From Sphingomonas sp. IC081 (GTDB taxonomy: Bacteria > Pseudomonadota > Alphaproteobacteria > Sphingomonadales > Sphingomonadaceae), in NCBI RefSeq assembly GCF_006874585.1, contig NZ_CP029764.1, forward strand, positions 23,593 through 87,592: DNA of 64,000 nt, given 5' to 3'. Every line of letters begins with the position of its first letter. The first letter of the stretch is position 1. This document shows positions 40,913 through 49,446 of the stretch, one piece after another. The position numbers and the translations under genes were made by a program. The notes under the pieces were generated by a model that saw only the letters and a program-made list of their open reading frames with translations, was not told the origin of the DNA and did not search any database.

Positions 40913-41782
40913 CAAAAATCGTGAAGCTTGAGCATGCTTGGCGGAGATTGGACGGACGGAACGATGACGGATTTCAAGTGGCGCCATTTCCAGGGTGATG
41001 TGATCCTGTGGGCGGTGCGCTGGTATTGTCGCTATCCGATCAGCTATCGCGACCTTGAGGAAATGCTGGCGGAACGCGGCATTTCGGTCGACCATACGAC
41101 GATCTATCGCTGGGTCCAGTGCTACGCCCCGGAGATGGAGAAGCGGCTGCGCTGGTTCTGGCGGCGTGGCTTTGATCCGAGCTGGCGCCTGGATGAAACC
41201 TACGTCAAGGTGCGGGGCAAGTGGACCTACCTGTACCGGGCAGTCGACAAGCGGGGCGACACGATCGATTTCTACCTGTCGCCGACCCGCAGCGCCAAGG
41301 CAGCGAAGCGGTTCCTGGGCAAGGCCCTGCGAGGCCTGAAGCACTGGGAAAAGCCTGCCACGCTCAATACCGACAAAGCGCCGAGCTATGGTGCAGCGAT
41401 CACCGAATTGAAGCGCGAAGGAAAGCTGGACCGGGAGACGGCCCACCGGCAGGTGAAGTATCTCAATAACGTGATCGAGGCCGATCACGGAAAGCTCAAG
41501 ATACTGATCAAGCCGGTGCGCGGTTTCAAATCGATCCCCACGGCCTATGCCACGATCAAGGGATTCGAAGTCATGCGAGCCCTGCGCAAAGGACAGGCTC
41601 GCCCCTGGTGCCTGCAGCCCGGCATCAGGGGCGAGGTGCGCCTTGTGGAGAGAGCTTTTGGCATTGGGCCCTCGGCGCTGACGGAGGCCATGGGCATGCT
41701 CAACCACCATTTCGCAGCAGCCGCCTGATCGGCGCAGAGCGACAGCCTACCTCTGACTGCCGCCAATCTTTGCAACAGAGCC
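40913..41782 (+). mobile_element. IS6100 (IS6 family)
   Basis: Perfect 14-bp terminal inverted repeats GGCTCTGTTGCAAA (40913-40926) and TTTGCAACAGAGCC (41769-41782) around one transposase gene. The flanks belong to different genes and show no shared 8-bp duplication, so the element marks a deletion or replicon-fusion junction. Confidence 0.92.
40964..41728 (+). CDS. tnpA: IS6100 transposase
   Basis: 254 residues, DDE transposase of the IS6 family: DETYVKVRGKWTYLYRAVDK (first Asp), LNTDKAPSYGAAI (second Asp), NNVIEADHGKLKILIK (Glu). ATG 40964 gives the known MTDFKWRHFQGDVI opening. IS6100 moves by replicon fusion (cointegrates) and is abundant in sphingomonads. Intact. Confidence 0.95.
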   Translation: MTDFKWRHFQGDVILWAVRWYCRYPISYRDLEEMLAERGISVDHTTIYRWVQCYAPEMEKRLRWFWRRGFDPSWRLDETYVKVRGKWTYLYRAVDKRGDTIDFYLSPTRSAKAAKRFLGKALRGLKHWEKPATLNTDKAPSYGAAITELKREGKLDRETAHRQVKYLNNVIEADHGKLKILIKPVRGFKSIPTAYATIKGFEVMRALRKGQARPWCLQPGIRGEVRLVERAFGIGPSALTEAMGMLNHHFAAAA

Positions 41783-41783
41783 G

Positions 41784-41834
41784 TCGACGGTGTATCGGGA
41801 GATGAAACGGCTCGGCGTCGCGCGGCCAGCATGA
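41784..41834 (+). pseudogene. C-terminal scrap of a transposon resolvase
   Basis: Sixteen residues STVYREMKRLGVARPA then stop, directly after the IS6100 end: the recognition helix and tail typical of Tn3/Tn21-type resolvases. The rest was lost at the IS6100 boundary. Confidence 0.6.
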
Positions 41835-41857
41835 GCCAAGCAGGGATTAGGAGGAAT

Positions 41858-43603
41858 ATGAAACGTCTTGCTCTCGCGGTCGCTCTCCTGGTTTCCACGG
41901 GGGGCGAAGCCCAAACATTGCGGCGTGTGCCTCTAACCGGGTATGTTGATCGTACTGGGCAGGTAGTCGAACCCGCCAAGTGGGAAGCTGGATCCACCCT
42001 CTTCCGTGGTGACTGGGTAGCTGTACGACGCGGAGGCAAAGCCGGATATTTCAATCTCCGCACGCGTGCGACTACCGGCCTCATTTTCGACGAAATCGGA
42101 GATGCCGCTTCTGACCACGCGTTGTTTGTTCATGGACCCGAGCCCGTTCGGATCGGCGATCAATGGGGCTATGCCGACGAAGCTGGCAAGGTTGTGATCG
42201 AACCGCGCTTCGCGGGCGCGCAGGCCTTTGATGAAGATGGGCTCGCGATCGTCAAGATACGCGACAAAGATGGCTTTGGCTTGTCTGCGGGCATGATCGA
42301 CCGGACAGGACGCATCGTGGTGGAACCACGCTACGACATCATTCGGCCGTTCCGTGGTGCGGCGCTGACGGGGGTCAGCAAAGCCGGTCGTTTCGGTGCG
42401 ATCGACCGCACCGGGCGTGAAGTGATACCGATGCGTTATGGTGGGATCGGTAGCTTCGCTGCAAACGGTCTCGCCCCCGCGACACTTACCGGCGGTTACG
42501 GAAAAGACGGGTCGCGTTGGGGCTATATTGATCGCAATGACCGGTTCGTGATTCCGGAGCGTTTCAGCTTTGCAGGCAACTTCACCGGTGATCTGGCGGA
42601 CGGTGGGATCGAGGCCCCCACCGGCCTTGCACGCGTCGCGCTCGGACCTCGCGAGGTCGCCTACATAGATGCTAAGGGCGCGGTAGTGACGCGCTTCCCA
42701 GCAGGCGTCATAGTCTGGGGCGTCAGCCCAAATGGGCTTGTCCGTTTTCAGGATCTGGCAACTGCTCGCTACGGTTTCGCTAACGCCAAGACGGGCGCGA
42801 TCGTCATCCCGGCAAGATTTTCGCAGGTCGGCGGCTTCGACGATCAGGGTCTTGCCGCAGCCAAGGAAGGCGAACGCGCAGGCTTCATCCATGCCGATGG
42901 ACAGTGGGCATTCCCGCCTCGCTTCACCTCGACATACAATTTCGACGCCTTGGGGCAGGCCCAAGTCACCGAGGATGGTCGATCCGAGCTTATAGACCGC
43001 GACGGCAAGGTGCTGGCCACGCTGACGCACGGCGAAGGCTTTTTCCATCAAGACAGCGAGTTCGCCGCCTTCCGTGTTTTCCCAGGGCAGGAAGATGCGC
43101 CCACACAACGCTTCGGCACCTGGGCATTGGATGCGACATTGTACGCCGTTCCCGAGATACCATCGCTCATGCCGACCACGACGGGAAACGTCCGCCTCAG
43201 TTTCGCCAGCGACGATGCTCTCGTCCGCTGGCGGATCGAGACAGAGGGATGGGTCGTGACGTTGGTGAACGAGGAAGGGCCAAGTGGTGAGCCCGACGTG
43301 ACTAGGCGAGACCGTCTGGCGGACTTTCCCCCTGATGCCGAGACGCTAGTCGCTCTACTCGTCCGGCAGTTTGAGGGGCAGTCAGCACTCAGCATCGCAA
43401 CCAAGCCAGCGGTCACCGCCGCGCAAGCCGCTCAGGCAGAACGAGTTCGGCGCATCTCAGCAAATCATGCCCGCTACCTCGCCCAGCTACGCGCCTCGAC
43501 CCCAGACTTAGCGCGAGCGCTCACCGCCATGCGTACTCGTGTATCTGATCAATTCGGAAAGCTGTCCGGGATGCCCTGCTTGCCGCCTCAATGCATTTAT
43601 TGA
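41858..43603 (+). CDS. secreted WG-repeat protein
   Basis: 581 residues. Signal peptide KRLALAVALLVSTGGEAQ, then about eight WG-type repeats of the form (W/F)GYxDxxGxxVIxPRF (for example GYADEAGKVVIEPRF, GMIDRTGRIVVEPRYD, WGYIDRNDRFVIPERF). The C-terminal 150 residues are non-repetitive. AGGAGG precedes ATG 41858. WG repeats are beta-hairpin units of unknown binding role, likely periplasmic. Alone, next to the resolvase scrap. Confidence 0.85.
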   Translation: MKRLALAVALLVSTGGEAQTLRRVPLTGYVDRTGQVVEPAKWEAGSTLFRGDWVAVRRGGKAGYFNLRTRATTGLIFDEIGDAASDHALFVHGPEPVRIGDQWGYADEAGKVVIEPRFAGAQAFDEDGLAIVKIRDKDGFGLSAGMIDRTGRIVVEPRYDIIRPFRGAALTGVSKAGRFGAIDRTGREVIPMRYGGIGSFAANGLAPATLTGGYGKDGSRWGYIDRNDRFVIPERFSFAGNFTGDLADGGIEAPTGLARVALGPREVAYIDAKGAVVTRFPAGVIVWGVSPNGLVRFQDLATARYGFANAKTGAIVIPARFSQVGGFDDQGLAAAKEGERAGFIHADGQWAFPPRFTSTYNFDALGQAQVTEDGRSELIDRDGKVLATLTHGEGFFHQDSEFAAFRVFPGQEDAPTQRFGTWALDATLYAVPEIPSLMPTTTGNVRLSFASDDALVRWRIETEGWVVTLVNEEGPSGEPDVTRRDRLADFPPDAETLVALLVRQFEGQSALSIATKPAVTAAQAAQAERVRRISANHARYLAQLRASTPDLARALTAMRTRVSDQFGKLSGMPCLPPQCIY

Positions 43604-43689
43604 TCGGGTTGAGCGGCCGCAAGCGGATAGCCGCACTGCTAGCGTTCGCTGATTGTTCGCTCTTAGCGTTGTTTAGCGTACCATCCACG

Positions 43690-43905
43690 CTATGCCCTCA
43701 AATGTGGCAATTCATCAACACAATCCCAAAATTCATCTTCGGGAAATGTCATGCGCGGTGACGCCATGCACGTATCTATTGATTGTTGCAGATAACAATC
43801 TGCGGCTGAATCATCGACCTCAACGAGTATCGCAAGAGCTTTTTCCATGAACTCTAGGGCAACCGCTTTCTGTTGCTCTCGATAGATATTGGAAGAATCA
43901 ACCAT
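43690..43905 (-). CDS. small acidic hypothetical protein (71 aa)
   Basis: VDSSNIYREQQKAVALEFME ... DDSAADCYLQQSIDTCM, acidic and helical. AAAGGAGG lies upstream of the ATG, giving good translation support. No family recognised. Confidence 0.6.
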   Translation of the reverse strand: MVDSSNIYREQQKAVALEFMEKALAILVEVDDSAADCYLQQSIDTCMASPRMTFPEDEFWDCVDELPHLRA

Positions 43906-44071
43906 AGCCTAGTCCTCCTTTCGGTCGCTGTAGGGAGGACGATGACTCAACAATAGGGAAATTGCACGCGCAACTAGGGCCAGATTGAGCAGTAATTTTA
44001 TTACAACGGCAAGCAGCCCTCGCCTGCCCGGACAGGGGCGGCGCGTGGCATCGGCTAGATTGTTTGTTGGT

Positions 44072-44111
44072 CTTCCGACGATGGCTAGTCCTTGCGGGCC
44101 ATCGTCGGAAG
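44072..44111. repeat. perfect 13-bp stem-loop
   Basis: Arms CTTCCGACGATGG (44072-44084) and CCATCGTCGGAAG (44099-44111), 14-base loop. Could terminate either strand or be an sRNA part. No T-run after either arm. Confidence 0.6.
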
Positions 44112-44266
44112 TGGACGGCCGCACAAATTGGGGGGCGTGGGCCGCGCCGGGCCTCTAGCATAAAATTACGGCCCTGCATCCCCGGCGTTGATACATTCGT
44201 CGCGCAGGGCGCTCGATTGAGCCGCCCCGATCGCGGTCGCCTCAATCGGCATAGCGAGCTGGCAAT

Positions 44267-44316
44267 ATGCACATACGCGCATAATTTCCGCTTGCGGGTT
44301 ATGTATATTTGTGCAT
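44267..44316 (+). promoter_or_regulatory. inverted operator pair upstream of RelE/XRE operon
   Basis: ATGCACATACGCGCATAA (44267-44284) and TTATGTATATTTGTGCAT (44299-44316) match 13 of 18 positions when one is reversed. They end 10 bp before the toxin start, so they overlap the promoter as is usual for autoregulated type II modules. Confidence 0.6.
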
Positions 44317-44326
44317 AATAGCCGCG

Positions 44327-44701
44327 ATGGATACGGAACGGCCGGTTCGATGGGTGGCATCGTCAAAGCGCGATTTTCGGGAGTTCCCGGACGATGTGCA
44401 GGACGTAATGGGCTATGCCCTGCACCTTGCGCAGCAAGGCGGGCAGCACGCCAGCACTAAGCCGTTGAAGGGCTTTGGCGGCGCTGGCGTGGTCGAGATC
44501 ATAGACGACCACCAAGGCGATACGTTCCGCACGGTCTATACGGTCAAATTCGCGGAGGCGGTCTATGTCCTGCACGCCTTCCAGAAGAAATCCAAGCAGG
44601 GCAAGGCCACGCCGCAGGCCGATATGGATTTGATCCGAACGCGGCTGAAATCCGCCGAGGAGCATCACCGGCAACACCAGACCCCGCGAGGCACAGCATG
44701 A
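44327..44701 (+). CDS. RelE/HigB-type toxin (phage Gp49-like family)
   Basis: 124 residues: VRWVASSKRDFREFPDDVQD, then ALHLAQQGGQHASTKPLKGF, GAGVVEIIDDHQGDTFRTVY and VYVLHAFQKKSKQGKAT, the Gp49-like RelE fold (mRNA interferase type). ATG 44327 chosen over TTG 44309. Its stop overlaps the antitoxin start (ATGA): reverse-order toxin-first HigBA-like operon. Confidence 0.85.
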   Translation: MDTERPVRWVASSKRDFREFPDDVQDVMGYALHLAQQGGQHASTKPLKGFGGAGVVEIIDDHQGDTFRTVYTVKFAEAVYVLHAFQKKSKQGKATPQADMDLIRTRLKSAEEHHRQHQTPRGTA

Positions 44702-45024
44702 GCGCACAGGACGAAATCATTGAGGAAGGCAGCGGCAATGTCTTTGCCGATCTAGGCTTTGCCGACCCCGACACCCACCTTTTGAAAGCCCAGCTCGTTA
44801 CCCGTGTGGCCGAGGCCATGCAGGAGCGGAAGTTGACGCAGATCGCCGCCGCCAAGGTTACGGGATCTACCCAACCGGAATTGTCGCGCATCCTGCGAGG
44901 CCAGTTCCGCAGCGTCTCGGTTGAGCGGCTTCTAGCCATGCTCACCCGGCTTGGCTGCAAGGTCGATATTGTCGTGCGCCCGCAGGGGCGGACCACTGAA
45001 TCGGCCGTGATCCACTTCGCCTAA
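44698..45024 (+). CDS. XRE-family antitoxin (HigA-like)
   Basis: 108 residues. HTH in LTQIAAAKVTGSTQPELSRI with flanking helix LRGQFRSVSVERLLAMLTRL, the usual C-terminal HTH of HigA-like proteins paired with Gp49-like toxins. Presumed to neutralise the toxin and repress the operon through the 44267-44316 repeats. Confidence 0.85.
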   Translation: MSAQDEIIEEGSGNVFADLGFADPDTHLLKAQLVTRVAEAMQERKLTQIAAAKVTGSTQPELSRILRGQFRSVSVERLLAMLTRLGCKVDIVVRPQGRTTESAVIHFA

Positions 45025-45266
45025 TGTGCGATGATTTCGCGCAAGCCCGGCTCGATATGTTCGAGGCCGGGCTATTCGGCCAAGGGCCTGCCTTCTGGCG
45101 CTGGATCGAAACCGACGCGGCGCAACCCTATCTTGCCGCTTTCGCCGCCGATCGACGGCCGCCCGAACCCGGCGAACCCTTCGCTATCGACCTTGCGGCC
45201 GACGACTTGCTTGCTCCCGATCGCCTCGCCCAGCTCGCCCTACAGATCGAGGCCGACCATGCTTGA
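45024..45266 (+). CDS. hypothetical protein (80 aa)
   Basis: CDDFAQARLDMFEAGLFGQG and a helical acidic remainder. Its ATG overlaps the antitoxin stop (TAATG), so it is part of the same transcript. No family recognised. Confidence 0.6.
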   Translation: MCDDFAQARLDMFEAGLFGQGPAFWRWIETDAAQPYLAAFAADRRPPEPGEPFAIDLAADDLLAPDRLAQLALQIEADHA

Positions 45267-45558
45267 TCCCAATCCGTCCGTAGCCGACCTTGACGCATTG
45301 CTAGATCGCCACCGCAATGACGATGCGGCTATGGAAAAGATCGTTCGCGGGTATCTCCGTTGCGCGATCTACAGCTATCAGAAGCATTGCGTTTGGCGCG
45401 CCTTGCGCCACATCGGCAAGGACGATTGGAGTTTCAAAGAGGAAGACGTTGCCGCCTTGAGGGCCGAAGGCGCGAAATCCATTTCGGACTTTCGAGACTG
45501 GCTCATTGAGGAGCTGGCCGGGATGGGGATCAGCGCCCACACCGGCTTGCCGAATTGA
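45259..45558 (+). CDS. hypothetical protein (99 aa)
   Basis: LDPNPSVADLDALLDRHRND ... YLRCAIYSYQKHCVWRALRH; helical, ends GISAHTGLPN. Overlaps the previous gene by 8 bp (ATG 45259). Unknown; co-transcribed with the toxin-antitoxin pair and possibly an accessory to it. Confidence 0.6.
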   Translation: MLDPNPSVADLDALLDRHRNDDAAMEKIVRGYLRCAIYSYQKHCVWRALRHIGKDDWSFKEEDVAALRAEGAKSISDFRDWLIEELAGMGISAHTGLPN

Positions 45559-45578
45559 GCGCCTAGCGCGCCGTCGCT

Positions 45579-46691
45579 TCAATTGCTGGCGGTGATTGTG
45601 CGCGGAATAAATCGCGGGTCCGCCGTGGGATCGGTAGGCGAAGGATGCAGCATGTCGCGCCGGAAATTCACCGCAACGGAAATAGGCGCGGCGTTCGGCC
45701 GAGCCGCCATGACGCGGGCTTGTGGAGCTGGCGCAGCCTCATAGTTGGCCATCGGCTGCACGGCCGCCGAGGTTAGGCCCCCTACCCCGCGTTCCGCTCT
45801 GGCGACGACAATTTGAGCGCGATCGAGCGGCCGAGTCTGATCGCCGGTATAGAAAGCCAGATGCCAATGATCGGCATGGCCCCGGTCCCCCGGCCCCAGC
45901 AGCTCCGCCACGCGAATACCATGTTGCGCCATCACGGCGCGGATTTGCTCGCGCGTGATCGTGTGCAGCCCGGCACGCGGCACGAAATCCACCGCCTGCC
46001 CATATTTGTGAAAGCTGTTGGCGGCCCCGTAATTGGCTTCCAGCGCCCGCCACGTATCGGTTATGCGAGCATTGAACGCAGCGGCCAAGATCGAGGCGAC
46101 ATAGCCCGCCGAGGCGTCGGCGCTGCCTTCGGGCTGGACGATCGCGGGTTGCGCCGCGAGCTGGCCCCCGCCCGTCGCGTCGGCCGCCGTGATCGTGAGT
46201 GGGATCGAGGTCGATCGCGCAGCAGGAGCGCCGCCGCTTACCGGCACGCCGTTCACGCTGTAGGTATTATAGCGCGAGGAAAGCCACGCCTCCCAGCGCG
46301 CGCCTTTCGCCATAATCAGCGCCCGATAGCGGGCATTATGGACCGGCGTTCGGGAATGATAATTGGCAACCCGCGTCCACAGGTCGCCCTTGTCATCCCG
46401 GATATGGTTTCTGATACGCCATGCAGCGAGGTTGTAGGGATAGCACCCCGCCGCAAGCACATATTCGGGCCGGATGCCGTAGCGTGCCAGCGATTGAATA
46501 TAGCTGGAATTGAGCTGCATCGAGCCAAGATCGGCGGTGTTATTGGTGTTCTGGACGCGCGCGCCGGGCCGACCGTTCTCTTGTTCCGCGACCGCCAGCA
46601 TGACGTTCGCCGGAATGTTATAGCGCAGCGCCGCCGCGATCGAGCATTGCACCCGTTCTTCTATGACAACCGGAGGCAGATCAGCGGCCAT
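45579..46691 (-). CDS. VirB1/TrbN-like lytic transglycosylase with C-terminal M15-type domain
   Basis: 370 residues. N-terminal SLT domain: IPANVMLAVAEQENGRPGAR (catalytic Glu) and DLGSMQLNSSYIQSLARYGI. After a Ser/Thr/Ala linker, residues 195-310 look like an M15-type carboxypeptidase (NSFHKYGQAVDFVPRAG; HADHWHLAF with the His/Asp metal ligands). It would open peptidoglycan for the transfer apparatus. Last gene of the trb cluster. Confidence 0.8.
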   Translation of the reverse strand: MAADLPPVVIEERVQCSIAAALRYNIPANVMLAVAEQENGRPGARVQNTNNTADLGSMQLNSSYIQSLARYGIRPEYVLAAGCYPYNLAAWRIRNHIRDDKGDLWTRVANYHSRTPVHNARYRALIMAKGARWEAWLSSRYNTYSVNGVPVSGGAPAARSTSIPLTITAADATGGGQLAAQPAIVQPEGSADASAGYVASILAAAFNARITDTWRALEANYGAANSFHKYGQAVDFVPRAGLHTITREQIRAVMAQHGIRVAELLGPGDRGHADHWHLAFYTGDQTRPLDRAQIVVARAERGVGGLTSAAVQPMANYEAAPAPQARVMAARPNAAPISVAVNFRRDMLHPSPTDPTADPRFIPRTITASN

Positions 46692-46693
46692 GA

Positions 46694-48409
46694 TTAGCTG
46701 TCCCCCCTTCTCTGGACGAAGGCCGCAACTTCATCCTCTGGCGTCTCCATGTCGCCCGCATCACGGGCGGCCGAAATGGTATCGCCCGCGAATTGCGCCG
46801 TGGGGGGTGGCGATGAATCGGACGAACTGGCGGGACTGCCCGCGCCGGTCGCGGGAGCGAGCGTTTCACTTCCCGACGATGCCGAGGCGGCCGACGCGCG
46901 GATATTGGCCGCCAGTCGGCCGCCCACCGTATTTCCCACCCGCTCTTTCAAAGCGCCCACCGCCATACCAGCGGCAGCGCCGCCGAGGATGCTTGCGGTT
47001 TTCGCCGCACGGCTAAGGCCGGTGCGTTGCGTGCCGCCAGTGTCGCCACTTTCGGGCGCGCCTTCACCTTGCGAGCTGGCGGAGCTGGCCTCCCCCTCCC
47101 CCGCAGGCGAGCCACCGGCAGCGCCGCCGCCGTTGCCGTCTTCACGATCGGCCGCCTCGCTACCCGCAGCGGCGCTTGCAGCCGTGCCACCGCCCGCGCT
47201 GGCGGCTTCCGAGCCGCCTTGAAGGCCGCTGTTGTCATTGGCCGGGGGGGAACCGCCATCGCCGCCCATAGCGACGCTAAGGGGCGTGCCGCCGCCCCCA
47301 CCGCCACCGCCGCCGCCGTTATCGCCGCCTCCCGGCATGTCGCCCGCCGACGAAAGCGGTTGCCCGCCTCCCATGCCGGTTTGGCCGCCTTCACCACCGC
47401 TCCCACCAGCGGCAGCGAAGGCGGCCTTGATCGCGCTGGCTCCACCCGCAGCGTTCATCGCGCCAGCAGCGATCATAGCTCCACCCGTGGCCGCCGCCCC
47501 AGCGGCCATCCCGGCAGCACCCAGCGCGGCCCCTGCCCCAAAGGCTCCGATACCGCCCGCCGCGTGGATCGAGCCGCCGCTTATAACGCCCCCGACCATC
47601 GCGGGAACCTTGTTTACGAGCGCCAGAAGGACGACCGCGAAGACAAGCATGGTCCCTAAATCTTGGAGAGACGAACCCTCGCCCGTTGCGGCATAATATT
47701 GGTCAAGGAAGGTTTTGCCGACGCCGACGATAAGAACCATCGTCATCAGGGACGCGCCCACCGCGACCACCGTTTTGAAATAGTTCAGCGCAATATCGCT
47801 GGTCCACCGCGCGCCGCCGAAGCCCAAAAAGATAACCCCGGCATAGGCGAGGACATAGCCGGAGGCCAACAGCAGCAGCATATTCACGCCGACGAGAGCC
47901 AAAACAATCAGGATGCCCAGCGAAACCAAGATAGAAAGAGCGGAATCGACCGGAGTTAGGACGCTGGACGCTTCGACAGCTTGGCGGAAAATGTCGAAAC
48001 CAATGTCCACAATACCCGATGGCGCGAGATTGTTAGGCAGGCCGGATGCCTGCGCACCCAACGAGCGCAGCCCTTCAATGATCGCCAAGCCGATCGCCGG
48101 GCCGTTGATGAGCAGCCACCAGAAGAAGCCGCAGAAGATGGCGAAGCGAATTGCTTCCGAAGCAAATTCGCCAAGATCGGCGCGGCGCAACGCCATTACC
48201 CCGAACGTCCAAATGAGGCTGACCGCCGCTAGTGTGCCGAATAGAATTGTCGCGTGCGTTGTGAAGACGCTCGCCCACGCCGCCGCCATGCTCTTATATT
48301 TGTTCAGAACATTATCGAGCATACCTTGCGATTGCGCATAGGCGGGAGTCGCGGCGAGCGTGAGCGCCACCCCCAAGGCGGACAGGTGTAGGCGAGCCAG
48401 AGCCTTCAT
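46694..48409 (-). CDS. trbL: TrbL/VirB6-like membrane protein
   Basis: 571 residues. Signal sequence KALARLHLSALGVALTLAAT, then about six transmembrane segments (about residues 45-270, including GFFWWLLINGPAIGLAI and LLLLASGYVLAYAGVIFLGF) and a low-complexity Gly/Ala/Ser-rich C-terminal half. Polytopic inner-membrane channel component of P-type T4SS. Starts 11 bp after trbK. Confidence 0.88.
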   Translation of the reverse strand: MKALARLHLSALGVALTLAATPAYAQSQGMLDNVLNKYKSMAAAWASVFTTHATILFGTLAAVSLIWTFGVMALRRADLGEFASEAIRFAIFCGFFWWLLINGPAIGLAIIEGLRSLGAQASGLPNNLAPSGIVDIGFDIFRQAVEASSVLTPVDSALSILVSLGILIVLALVGVNMLLLLASGYVLAYAGVIFLGFGGARWTSDIALNYFKTVVAVGASLMTMVLIVGVGKTFLDQYYAATGEGSSLQDLGTMLVFAVVLLALVNKVPAMVGGVISGGSIHAAGGIGAFGAGAALGAAGMAAGAAATGGAMIAAGAMNAAGGASAIKAAFAAAGGSGGEGGQTGMGGGQPLSSAGDMPGGGDNGGGGGGGGGGTPLSVAMGGDGGSPPANDNSGLQGGSEAASAGGGTAASAAAGSEAADREDGNGGGAAGGSPAGEGEASSASSQGEGAPESGDTGGTQRTGLSRAAKTASILGGAAAGMAVGALKERVGNTVGGRLAANIRASAASASSGSETLAPATGAGSPASSSDSSPPPTAQFAGDTISAARDAGDMETPEDEVAAFVQRRGDS

Positions 48410-48419
48410 AGTGCTATCC

Positions 48420-48656
48420 TCAATTCTGATAGGTTCCGATCGGCGTCGGCTTGGTTTCGTGCGCTAGTGCGCTGCCCGCTTCTTGGCACTCCGCGTCGGT
48501 TTCGACGCCGGATTTGCATCGGGCGACCTTCTCGCGGGCTTCGTCTAGGTGTTGAGAGTAATAGAGCATCGTTTTCGGTTCGGACTTGCCGCAGGCCGCG
48601 AGAAGAAGTGTAGCGGTGCAGCAGGACGCGGCGATAAGTTGACGCAATTTCGGCAT
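48420..48656 (-). CDS. trbK: TrbK/EexN-type entry-exclusion lipoprotein
   Basis: 78 residues with signal and lipobox LLLAACGKSE, then EPKTMLYYSQHLDEAREKVA and ECQEAG, the EexN/TrbK pattern. Such lipoproteins block redundant transfer between like cells. The C-terminal KPTPIGTYQN is the same as the end of TrbJ, the result of a 36-bp local duplication. Confidence 0.75.
   Translation of the reverse strand: MPKLRQLIAASCCTATLLLAACGKSEPKTMLYYSQHLDEAREKVARCKSGVETDAECQEAGSALAHETKPTPIGTYQN
48422..48457. repeat. 36-bp direct repeat shared by 3' ends of trbK and trbJ
   Basis: Same 28 bases, then one mismatch, then seven more matching bases, as at 48668-48703. It covers the stop codons and encodes the tail PTPIGTYQN of both proteins. 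Confidence 0.85.
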
Positions 48657-48665
48657 GGGCTTTCC

Positions 48666-49421
48666 TTAATTCTGATAGGTTCCGATCGGCGTCGGTTTGG
48701 TTTTCCGCATTGCGGCCGATGCCTCTGTTGCCGCAGCATCGCGATCGAGCTGATATTGCGATTGAGCCGTCAGCGCGGCGCTTTGCGCGAGCAGGACGCC
48801 GCGAATTTTCTGCAACTCACTGGCTTGTTGGGCCGCAAATTGATTGGCGTAGGACAGGGCTTGCATTTGCCCGCTCGCACCCGTGGCATTGGCCTGCAAC
48901 TGGTCGAGGCGCTGGCCGTCAGACGCAAGCGTTGTCATGGCGCTGTTGATGCCGTTCATAGCGTCGGCATTTGCGGCCATCTGGCTTGTCGTGCGGGCGC
49001 GAGTAGCGGACAGAGCCGCCGCGCGCTGCGCCGCCGTGCAGTTCCCGAACGTGCAAGCATTGGTCTGATAGTAAGACGGATTTTTGAATTGATTCATGTA
49101 GGTGTTCACGTCGCCAGCTTGACGAGCGAACGAGCTGATTTGATTGACCTGCCCTTGGAGGCTGTCGATCGTTTGCGTAGCCTGCTGCCAGAGCTGGACC
49201 GGCGCGCCGACCGTGTTCTGAATCATATTTTGGTATTGCTGTAGCTGCGTCTGATACTGCTGGATTTGCTTCGCCACCGTGGCGACGTTTTGCAGCGCGG
49301 AAACGGTTGTCTGGCGGACGTTCGCAACGTCGATAACCGAGATTTGCGCATTGGCGGACGGGGCCGCCAGCGCGAGAGTGATCGCCAAAGAAATTTTAGC
49401 GGCTAAAATTCGAGACTTCAT
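48666..49421 (-). CDS. trbJ: TrbJ, P-type T4SS protein (VirB5-like)
   Basis: 251 residues. Signal peptide with ISLAITLALAAPSANAQ, then long helices rich in Gln (VAKQIQQYQTQLQQYQNMIQ) and a Cys-containing centre (NACTFGNCTAAQ). VirB5-type minor pilus or tip protein. Intact start and strong operon context. Confidence 0.88.
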   Translation of the reverse strand: MKSRILAAKISLAITLALAAPSANAQISVIDVANVRQTTVSALQNVATVAKQIQQYQTQLQQYQNMIQNTVGAPVQLWQQATQTIDSLQGQVNQISSFARQAGDVNTYMNQFKNPSYYQTNACTFGNCTAAQRAAALSATRARTTSQMAANADAMNGINSAMTTLASDGQRLDQLQANATGASGQMQALSYANQFAAQQASELQKIRGVLLAQSAALTAQSQYQLDRDAAATEASAAMRKTKPTPIGTYQN

Positions 49422-49446
49422 TTTGCTTGCTCCCTTTCATCTGGCG

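Larger units (their letters stand above)
43906..44326. other. intergenic with hairpin and toxin-antitoxin operator
   Basis: 421 bp without a supported gene. It holds the 13-bp hairpin at 44072-44111 and the inverted 18-bp repeats at 44267-44316. A weak frame on the - strand is not convincing. Confidence 0.5.

Noticed and set aside
40913..41782. IS6100 as part of a composite transposon
   Set aside because: Only one copy is present in the window and its flanks show no duplication.
41933..43108. 391-residue frame on the - strand
   Set aside because: It is fully antisense to the WG-repeat gene, which has a signal peptide, repeats and AGGAGG; the antisense frame has no family features.
44072..44111. 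CRISPR-like or attC-like unit
   Set aside because: Only a single stem-loop; no spaced repeats and no integron integrase.
46749..47696. Several Pro/Ala-rich frames on the + strand
   Set aside because: They are antisense to the low-complexity Gly/Ala/Ser tail of trbL.
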